Assembly: GCA_905221605.1 (NCBI GenBank)
Contig: CAJNDS010002723.1
Span: forward strand, 324,001 to 388,000
Source: Symbiodinium natans
Lineage: Eukaryota > Sar > Dinophyceae > Suessiales > Symbiodiniaceae
Length of the DNA stretch: 64,000 nt
Direction: 5' to 3'
In this document: piece by piece, positions 55,673-64,000 of the stretch
Layout: each line of letters begins with the position of its first letter
How positions within the stretch are numbered: the first letter of the stretch is position 1
Notes under the pieces: model-generated
The model's input: only the letters and a program-made list of their open reading frames with translations
Told to the model about the DNA's origin: nothing
Databases searched by the model: none
Translations under genes and position numbers: made by a program

Positions 55673-58600
55673 GGACGAGAGGCTGCAGGAGGCCGCGGAG
55701 GCTCTGGAGATTGGTCTGCGTGCCATGGAGCTGGGACCACGGGTATGTTGCATTGGGAGTAGCTGAGTAGCTCTAAATGGCGGTGTTTCCCTTGTCTCCG
55801 CTCTGAAAAATCTCTGAGGTTGGCAGAAGAAATCGCCAGAAATATTTGGAGAGACTTGTCGGGGGAGGCCCAACTCTGAGAGAGCAAATGCAAAGTCACA
55901 AAGTCTCTCTCTTTGTTGGGCCTGCATGCAGCCAGGGCTCAGCCTGTCCCGTCTCAACCTCGCCAAGCACAGCCAGAGATGAGCCGCATGTACATAGCCC
56001 TTCGGGCCCTTTGGCTCTCACGCGTCCAGGGCCTGAAGAGGTGCTTTGGAGGTGCGCTGTTTTAATGCGGTATGACCGGTATGAGGTGACGACGAGGAAC
56101 AGCGGCCCATGCCAAGCCAGTGGCCGCTCGGCTGGCAAGCTGCGGTCTGCAGGGCGATGGAAGCGTAAACGAGTGTGGTGCAAGATGGGTGTGAAAGTCC
56201 TTTCTTGTGATGTTGAGCGGGGTCGTCGGCTTTGTGTGCATGCCGCGAAAGGCTCCGCGACGCCTATGCTGAGATCCACCAGGCCAAACCATGTCCTGGT
56301 CGATTCCGAGTTCTGTCCGCAGACGGACGCACGTATTCCTCATCGAGTCTCTACTAATCGCGAGTTGATGCACATCTACTGACATATCCAAGACCCACGG
56401 TCCTTCGATTCACGAAGTCAGCCCTCAACATCATCCAGCTCCTCATTCCCTTTCCCCTTTCTGCTGCTATTTAGGAGTTTAAGGGCATGGGGCATGGACC
56501 CACCAAACAGTGAGCATCCAAGCCATGGAACTACGTCGCGGCAGTAAGGAAGAACCAGCAGCATCCAGCACTTCTGAAGGTAGCGGCTTCAGTGGCGCAT
56601 GCAGCCACGTCGGCCACGACGTTGGGAGAGGCGCGGCTTTTCACTTTAGGCTCACTTGCACCATGTTCCCCGTGCACTCGCCACAGGCAAGTCCAGCTCC
56701 GGCTGTCGTGGAAGGAGTCCTTCATGTGCGACCCGCCGCAGCACAAGCTTTAAACTTTGAGCACTGGTTTCCCGCCGGAGTTCCCCCCTGAATTCGATAG
56801 CTGTGCTGGTCTGCTTCGCTCCGCTTCAAGAGGACGCAGCCAAAGCACATGAGACCCATGTCATGGGTGAGCACGACCCTCACAAGCCAACTCAGAAAAA
56901 ATCCTCTCGCTGCTGCAAGTCAGCTCTGACAGAGCAGTTTGAGTCACAACTGGTGACATCTCGTGGACATGCCCGCGCCATCTACCAAAGATACCTGGGT
57001 TTGCAGCTCAGAGTTGAAAGTCGAATGCTTTGCCGGGTGGAATCCCGCTCGAACTCGGCCTCCGGCCTCCTTGCATTGCATCCAGGCAGAGCGCCCTGGC
57101 GGCGCGGAGCTGCCCTTCGCGGCGCAGATGGCCTTGCTGCGCAACACCACCCCGAGTTGCGAGCGCCGAAGGCGCTGTCCATGCGAAGTGCTGGGAAGAA
57201 GCGGAAGCAGAAGTGGGAGCGGCGTGGGGAGATGCTGTGATTTTTGTAGGTTGCGAGCCTCCGGGCTTGGCATCGCTGGCAAAGCCGAGACTTTGCCAAC
57301 GAGAGCAAGGTCGGCGCTGTGAGCGCTGTGCACCGTGTCATCCGCTCGGCTTGCATGCCCCTTCAGGCGCACTCGCCGGGGCTCGATTAAAGCCATGACC
57401 AGCGAGGGTACACAACTCAGGAGGTCTCGTGGACAAGTGAGTCTGCTTCAGAAGCTATTCTCTGGAAGGCCCCACGAGACTAGGGCGACACGAACGCGGG
57501 TCCAGTCCGGGTCTTCTCATCTCCGACTGGTTCGTTTGCATTGCTCGTGAATGCCAGTGACGGGCGATGCTGCCATGCTCAGGAGGGTCGCCATGGATAG
57601 AAGCCGACCAGGAGGTACATCCGCCCAGGGCATGCCCTTGCAGTGTGCCAAATTGGCCAAATTCGGAAGATGTTGGGGGGCACACTTGCATCATGCGAGT
57701 AGAAATACGTTCGTGCTTCTTGATCTGTTTGGGCAGGTAAGGTCAAGGGGTGACCTGGCCTTTGTGTGTCGAGCATCAGCTGCTTGGCAAGCAGGGCCAG
57801 CAGCGGCACGTCAGGTTGTCAACCAAAAGTGCCTGGCGGCAAAGACACACCTTGATAGTTCTCCAGATTATGGCCCCTTCCGGCACCCAAAAGACCCAAA
57901 CATGGGATTATAAATCAACAGTGCGCAAATCTCGAGGCTTTCCCCCTACGCCGCGACCTGGATGGTCATGAAAGCGTCATCTTGAGCCCAAGCCTTGAGT
58001 GGTCTTTGTGCCTATGAGGCTTAAACGAGTTTAACGCACATGTCAACAAACCTGTCGTAGAGATGCCCAGGCGCTGACATCGAATGCAGCGATGATGAGC
58101 CTGTGCGGGAGCTTTTTGAGAATTGTTTTTTCTCACTGATGTTTCCTCTTGGGCTGAAGTTGAGCCTTCAGATCACTGCGTGAGAGGAGGTCCGTGGAAT
58201 CGCAGAGGAGCAGCCCCCAAGCACTGAAGCCCCCCAAGGTTCTCTCGACAGCACTGAATATTGTAGAGTGGAGGACGAGGTCCAGGCAGCCACCTGTGCC
58301 CTGCTCTACCCCAACAAGGCACCCGTTTCAAAGTTTTGGGCCTTGCAAGGGCCTTGGGCGAACCGTGCCTGGCAGGTCGTCACAGCTTCCATGATGCGCG
58401 GGTGCTCCCGAAAGGAGAGCACGGACCATGCCAGCGTCTGCCGCGCACAAATCGTGTGACGGCCTGTGGGCCTGTGGGTTGCTTGGCGAGGAGCCGCTCT
58501 GGGAGGGCTGTTGCTACCGAGCCGGCAACGGTTGCTGGACGAGCACGAAGCGCGAGAAGGCCAGGCAGATGGCCAGCCTTTGCACGTGCAAAAGAAGTCA

Positions 58601-58675
58601 GGCCCGAGTCGAGTGGCAGAAAGAATGGCCCCAGTGACAAAATACCGTGAGCTGCAGGTGTTCCTCTCGATTTAG
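55673..58675 (+). CDS. Exon cluster of an unidentified protein
   Basis: A series of + strand segments with coding character and splice-like borders: ~55673-55741 (CAG, then DERLQEAAEALEIGLRAMEL, then GTATGT), ~55839-55900 (KYLERLVGGGPTLREQMQSH), ~55982-56035, ~56829-56867 (EDAAKAHETHVMG), ~56932-57006 (EQFESQLVTSRGHARAIYQR), ~57088-57170 (ERPGGAELPFAAQMALLRNT), ~57170-57235 (AEGAVHAKCWEEAEAEVGAA), ~58268-58350 (EDEVQAATCALLYPNKAPVS) and ~58500-58675 (RQRLLDEHEAREGQADGQPL, ending QVFLSI and TAG). The composition is helical and charged. Family not recognised. It may be one gene; frame links between the segments are not demonstrated. Confidence 0.4.
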
Positions 58676-59147
58676 TGGGGCCAAGCGCCTGGTAACCCTG
58701 CAACATGCTGCTGCGCCAAGACCTGCGTCTGAGTATGTCTGAGTGTATGACGAGAAGTAGTCGCAACGATCTATGGAAACTTGTGTAACCCCCGAGGTAG
58801 ACCGCTCGCCTTTGTGAGCTTCCGGTGCCTGCGGCCAACCTGTCATCTGATGCTTCCAACTTTCATAGCAGAACGTGCTATTCCTGATCCGGGGCTCCAG
58901 CCTTCTCGTCGCCTTGGAGTGGCAGAAGAAACGTAGCCAGCTCTCCTTAGACGGGCTCTAGTCAGTTGATGTAAGTGCAATGAAGCTGCCTTCCGATGGT
59001 GCTAAGAGCCTATACGGCCCAGAGATGCTTGTACCCTTAATGGTGTGGGAAGGTCTGTCAAGGCTCGGCTCTTTGAATGGAGCCTTTCCAGAGACGGATG
59101 CATGGCTTCGACGAGTTTAGAGGGCCACTGCAGCTCTGTGATCTGAT

Positions 59148-59729
59148 GTGATAATTCATGAACGTCTTAACGTGGCTGTGGTGCGGAGCGGGACTCTAAG
59201 CTCTAAAGCATACACCAATGCCCTGGTCCCATCAGAGGTTCCGACTCAGGCAAGGGGTAATCCTTACACAAGAGCAGTTAGTTTGAGTATGGCCCAATCT
59301 AAAAGCCACAGCACTGCTCCACAAAGCAGGGGCTTTTCACAACGCTGGGGCTGAAAGGACGTTCGCCACTTTGGGGCCTTGCCTTTGGAGCATGAGCACA
59401 AAGGAAGGCCGTTGGTACATCCGGTAGAGATCAGAGATTGGTGGCTGCGAGCTTTGCGGGATTTACCAGGACAACAAGCACAAGAAACCGCTATAGAACC
59501 AGTGAACCCTTCGAACAAGTTTGATTTAGTACGTAGCAAGTTTCAACAGCAGAAAATGAGTCAGAAAACAGGAATACCCTCAAAATCAACCGTTTTTGTC
59601 CAGCCTTTGGTTACAAGATGCGGACGTCGCGCGGTCATTTTTCTAGGAGCAAAGCTTTCATGCGATCAACTTTCTACATTGTTGCATGTAAGAGTACCCC
59701 AGAATAAAGTGTTCACGTGGATCGACTGA
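59148..59729 (+). pseudogene. Disrupted open frame, probably a decayed coding element
   Basis: One reading frame runs from 59148 to 59729, broken by a single TGA at 59352-59354. Both halves have protein-like composition (first half SSKAYTNALVPSEVPTQARG; second half VEIRDWWLRALRDLPGQQAQ, then KFQQQKMSQKTGIPSKSTVF and VRVPQNKVFTW). No splice signal explains the stop. Codon use is A/T-richer than in neighbouring genes. No retrotransposon motif recognised. It could be a decayed mobile-element ORF or a pseudogene. Confidence 0.35.
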
Positions 59730-60427
59730 TGATTCCGGGCTCTGAGATGGACGTAAAAAAAAAACCTTGGGAGCTTGCAGGCACCAATGGGAATTCGGTG
59801 CCTAGCAGCGCCCCAGCTTCGGAGCGCTGAATGTTTAATCAGTACTGTAATCAATCTGCATCCATCTGCTAAAGTGCAGTTCAGCTTCACACAAGTGGAG
59901 CCCTCGGCATGGTCCAGGTCACTGTGCCTGGCCTTATTACTTGTTAGGGGTGCGGCCTGCTCAGTTAGTGCCGCGCCATTCCCAATGACTCACATTGGCA
60001 CATTCCGTGGGGGTTGAAGGTGCTCGTGGCGAGTTGAGGCTATCCAACTTCTTGGCCTGCCGACCTCTCTGGCTTGTTTGGCATTAGGACATGTTTGACC
60101 TCTCTGCCTCTGCTCAAGCACACCAAGCACCTAGAAAGCCCCAAAAAGCGGATGGTGTGTAGGGCTAGAAGAGATGAGTTTTGTCTTCGCCCACCCTACT
60201 ACTAGTAGGGGCTCGTTTTTGGATTAGCGCATCTCTGATGCAGAGACCAGCACAGCAGGGTAGCCCTTAAAGGTCAAACTGCATCCGGTTCACTGAGACA
60301 TACAATTCACATACTTGACTTTGTGCCAGTCCAGCGGAGTCCCGTCTAGCAATGCCCTTGCCCATGGGATACTCTGCTTGTTGCTGCTGGAAGCTGGAGG
60401 CTTGAGGGCATGCGTCGCTAACGCGAG
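59730..60427. other. Intergenic spacer
   Basis: No gene seen. A 17-base perfect inverted repeat CCCTACTACTAGTAGGG lies at about 60197. The large multidomain gene starts at 60428. Confidence 0.55.
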
Positions 60428-63400
60428 ATGCGCGTGCAGATCAGTTCCGTGAGTGATGGTTCGTCTCCTTGGTCCTTGGAGCTGGATGTGACCAGCGACA
60501 TGCGCGTTGCAGAGCTAAAGCAGGTGCTGCTGTCCAACCACGGTGTGAGGATGCCTCCGGATGCCAAAGTGCTTGGTAGGCGGGCCAACGGCTTGATGGT
60601 TACGCTGGACGACGGCTCCAAAGTAAGCCGGGACATGCTGCTGCGTGGAGCCACCGTCCCAAAGAAGGACAAGCAGCCGCCAGTGGCACCAGCAGCCAGC
60701 CCTGTGCAGCAATACCTTTCGCGCACAAGGGAGGCAACACAAACGGTTGAAACAACCTCCGCGAGCCGCGCTACACCTAAAGCAGTTTTTCCGGCGCGCA
60801 GCCCCGCAGAACCTTCAAGGCAACCTCCCATTATCATGCCCGGCTGGCCGAGCTACACACAGCACCAGGCGCCAAAGGCGCCGGCAAAGGCGCCGTCAGC
60901 TACAACTGCAGCTGCTTCACTTGCTTCAGCTTCCCAAGCTTCCCAAAAGAAGGACCAGAAGCGAAGTTGGCTTCGCATGGTGCAGCATGTCTGGCCTGCA
61001 GAAGAAGTAAGGAGACCAACGGCTCCTCACCAGGTCGTTGCTTTGGCCGATCTTCTGAATGGTCTGATCACTGCTGTGGCCGCCGAGTCGGTCCAGGCAC
61101 AGCTTGACTCCATCCTGGCGTGCCGAGCTGAAGAACAACTCGAGCGCGTGGAAGGCAAACAGGCCAGAATCATCGAAATGATAAGAGACTTCAGCCAGCT
61201 CATCTGCCGCAGCGCGCGGTCAACTCTCAAGAAGAAAGGTCATGGTAGTGGGGGCCTGCGGGCGTTTTCGCAGGTTTGTCGAGAGCTGGAGGTCATCTCG
61301 CCGCTGGAGCAGATTAGCGTCTTGTTGGGATCATACCAGTACGTCTTATGGATGGGCCCACAGTCTGATCAAGTGACGCGCGCTCCACGCAGGCAGCCGG
61401 TCAGATCCATGCCGGCCTCCATCGCCTTCGCATACATCCACCATGCGGCCTTAGCACCTCTGGAGAGGCGGAAGCGTGCCTGCTTCCGGACAGTCGCATT
61501 TCTGGATGTGATGCTCAGGGAGTATGGGAAAGGTGCTGGAGAGGCATGGTCTTCGGCAGAGGCAGTTCGGTCGCCCCTGAACGTTTGGATTTTGGGGGCC
61601 CGGGATGGGGAGGAGGGATGGCTTGCCCAGCTTGGGTACTGCGAAGATGCGGCCGGCCTGCTCAGCGGCGAGGGAGTGCGCATGAACCTGCACTTGATTG
61701 GAGACATCAACGTCGACATGCCGCCAGGCAAGCGAGTTATGGTCAGCGCCGGCACTCAGCCGCCAAAGTGGCAACCAGATCTTGTTGTTTGTTTGCACGC
61801 AGATGAACGGCTTGTTCACTGGATGCCCTTGTTTGCAGAGCTGCTCGGCACTCCCAGCGGCACATCTCGTCAAGCACAACCGGTCTTGGCGCTTACTTCA
61901 CGATGCGAGGCGGAAGCCGAGCGTGCCGCATCCTTGTTCGGCCAACTCGGCGGCCGGGTGATCCTGCGCAGCGTGCGCAACCTCTTCTCCGGTATGGCTG
62001 CCGGCCCACAGGCTATATACGATGATCACGGATGGGTTTCCGCCATACAAGGATCGAAGTTTAGTGCGGTGCAGCTGCTGGAGCACATGACGTCCTTGGA
62101 CCTCACAGGGCTGTCCCTCCCGGCTGACCCCCCTGGTGGCAGCTTGAAGGAGGAAGCGAAGGAAGCGAAGGAAGGGAAGGAAGGGACGGCGGAGCGGGGT
62201 CAACGAAGTCCCGCTGTGTTCTGGGGCATCCTGGACCTGAAGTATGACCCCGACCTTAGCCTGGAGGACCGCGTGAAAGTCCTTGAAACTGGTGATGGTC
62301 GCAGTTCCAAGTTCTCGGGCTATGGAGCTGCGATCAAGGAAAGCTTTAAGGCAGACAAGAAGCTCGAAGAAACCCTGCATCGTGCTGTTCTTGTTGAAAA
62401 CAAGAAGCTGACACGTGACTTCTTCGTGGAGTGCGGCTATGGGCACCTCATGCCAAAGCAAGTCTGCTTCCGGAGGACTGCCGGTCTGGGCATGTTGCGG
62501 AGCTTCCAGGGCGAGTTCAATTTTGGGGCTGAACTGGGATTTGTAATGGCTTTGTAAACTTGTAGGGAAGAAAAGACCCCAGTCCTCCCGGTCTTTGGGT
62601 AGCCTCGGTAGGTTCTACAGAGATGATCTAGCCGCAGACATCATCGCTGGACTTGGGCTGGCATCAGAGGGCTGCTGTGTTCTGAAGCTCTGCAACCGAG
62701 CACGGGGCGCTGGCTGCATTCCAGTCCTTGCCTCCGACTTGGACTTGGCGCTGGAACGTTTGTTGATCTTGCCGGAGAATGTGGAGGCGTGGTTGGATGG
62801 CCAAGACAGGGACTTCCCGATCGACTGCAAGTGGGGCTGTTTCCAGGAACAGATCCGCCACTGGTGGTCCAATGAATGTCCGGTCTTCGTGGCAGAGGAG
62901 CTCTGCAAGTCTTCGCCGGTGCAACAAGAAGGTAAAGCCTTTGACGGGACGATGCGGGTGGGCTTCTCTCTTCACCGCGTGGAGGAACCCGAACGTGCGG
63001 AAGAGTCTGAGGAGGAGGAGGAGTTGACCTTCCACAGCACTTCGGCTCCGGAGCCCGAGCCTGCTGTCGAGTTCCCCGGTGAGGCACCCCCGGGAGCCTT
63101 GAGCATCGAATGGCTCGGGGGCTACTGGAAGCTTCCTGCAGAGGACACCACCTCCACCGACCTTTCCGCTAAGATCATCAGCAAGGCCAGACAGGGCACT
63201 GCGCCGGTGGATGCGCGGCAGCTGCAGGAAGTCTATGCCGCCCTGGGCGATTCCGTGCAGATGGTGTTCACCAACGCCAGCCTCTCTCCTCAGACCCTGC
63301 TTCGCCGCTACCCAGACATCGGTGAGCTTGGCGCTTTTGTGGCATCGAGGCTTGCGTGCTCAATGCGGCTGCGCGACCCCACGAAGAGCAACATGGTCCT

Positions 63401-64000
63401 GGGACTGGCACAGACATCTTTGTCCAAGTGCCAGGGCCCTTGCAAGGCCTTCGTGGAGTCCTACATCCACCGGAACTTTGGCGTGCTGGAGGCCTTAATG
63501 GGCCGCTGGAACAAGACCGCAGACCACTTCCAGAAGGCCATCTCTGTGATGCCCACGAATGCCACGGCCCGGTACCTGTTGGGAATGCAGTGCTTGGAGG
63601 CCGAACTCTGGAAGAAGGCCATTGTGCAGTTTGAGGCAGCTCTGCAGCTAGACCCAGACTTCAAGGCCCCCTGGATCAACCTTGCGGTCGCCTGCCTGCG
63701 CCTCGGTCAGTGGCCGCTCGCCATCAGGGCTGCTTGGCTTCTTCATACAAATACAGTATTTCGTACAATAGTTTAGTTGAAGTTTACAAAAGTTGACAAC
63801 AGTCTACAGTAGTGTACGATAGCTTACAGTCGTTTACAGTTCACACATCCATAAGCATCCCGCGGCCGAGCGCGGCCTTCTTTTGGGGGGGGCCATCTCA
63901 AAATCCAGGCATGTGATGCTGGCCTCTACCGCCATCCCAACACAGCCCACTGTTTCTACAACAAAGGCAACGGGGCGATGGGGCCCCAAGATGCCTCAAA
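60428..64000 (+). CDS. Multidomain protein: ubiquitin-like, MSS51-C-like, ATP-grasp-like, TPR (3' end outside the window)
   Basis: Exon 1 runs from ATG 60428 to about 62473-62494, exon 2 covers 62612-63731, and exon 3 runs from 63909 past the edge. Intron 2 (63732-63908) starts with GC, ends with AG and joins in phase 0 (IRA, then ACDAGLYRHPNTAHCFYNKG, a TPR). Intron 1 has two possible starts. Residues 1-~75 are ubiquitin-like (MRVQISS, DMRVAELKQVLL, LMVTLDDGS). Then come a Pro/Ala/Gln linker and a helical region (~190-330). Residues ~386-530 resemble the C-terminal domain of MSS51/MYND proteins: NVWILGARDGEEGWL, MNLHLIGDINVDMP, PDLVVCLHADERLVHWMP, LALTSRCEAEAERA, NLFSG. After ~595 an ATP-grasp-like fold is suggested: VKVLETGDGRSSKFSGYGA, then CCVLKLCNRARGAGCIPV, VFVAEELCKSSPV and GKAFDGTMRVGF. 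TPRs follow (FGVLEALMGRWNKTADHFQK, WKKAIVQFEAALQLDPDF). No MYND zinc finger is seen. The ATP-grasp and MSS51 assignments are by motif only. Confidence 0.75.

Noticed and set aside
1-64000. CRISPR arrays, bacterial operons, phage or integrase genes
   Set aside because: None seen. The tandem repeats present are microsatellites or satellites without spacer structure, and the genes are eukaryotic with introns.

Overview
This window looks like nuclear DNA of a dinoflagellate, most likely a Symbiodiniaceae-type genome. The evidence is: (1) a complete cytosolic-type aspartyl-tRNA synthetase gene that can be assembled from 24 short exons, with 14 GC, 8 GT and 1 GA intron starts and an acceptor AG mostly followed by G, which is the splice pattern described for dinoflagellates; (2) every gene I can identify lies on the + strand, as expected for unidirectional gene blocks; (3) interstitial TTTAGGG telomere-type repeats; (4) a GC-rich, very repeat-rich background with many microsatellites. 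There is no sign of bacterial operons, CRISPR or phage genes.

Layout. 1-5.3 kb: repeats only (a ~388-bp tandem duplication, T/G-rich low complexity, an octamer array). 5.3-5.75 kb: mago nashi (exon junction complex), without introns. 6.16-7.83 kb: coiled-coil protein with an OmpA-like C-terminal domain. 10.8-12.4 kb: FHA-domain protein with a Cys-rich N-terminus, followed by coiled-coil exons near 13 kb. 14-29 kb: mostly non-coding, with scattered exon-like pieces, G-rich and telomere-like tracts and an AT-rich island. 29.3 kb: a tRNA-derived SINE-like element. 29.5-30.6 kb: four-exon GT-A-like glycosyltransferase, possibly of the TET/JBP-associated family. 30.65-32.6 kb: exons of a coiled-coil protein. 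36.1-43.3 kb: aspartyl-tRNA synthetase, whose 2.46-kb intron 15 holds a ~179-bp satellite and a TIR-bounded element. 45.0-48.35 kb: PX-domain protein with a His/Gly-rich N-terminus and a C-terminal pair of VPDG motifs. 48.6-52.6 kb: exon-like pieces of unidentified gene(s). 52.98-53.83 kb: membrane-anchored Cys/Gly-rich protein. 54.7-55.4 kb: telomeric and TATATG arrays. 55.67-58.68 kb: exon cluster of an unidentified gene. 60.4 kb to the right edge: a large gene whose product joins a ubiquitin-like domain, an MSS51-C-like region, an ATP-grasp-like region and TPRs; it runs off the window.

The genes do not form one pathway. They look like independent housekeeping genes (RNA processing, tRNA charging, membrane/phosphoinositide binding, signalling) in the same orientation. 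The points most worth following are the multidomain gene at 60.4-64 kb, the glycosyltransferase candidate (dinoflagellate DNA contains 5-hydroxymethyluracil, a possible sugar acceptor), and the reconstructed non-canonical intron set. Protein identities rest on motif recognition by eye; no database search was run.
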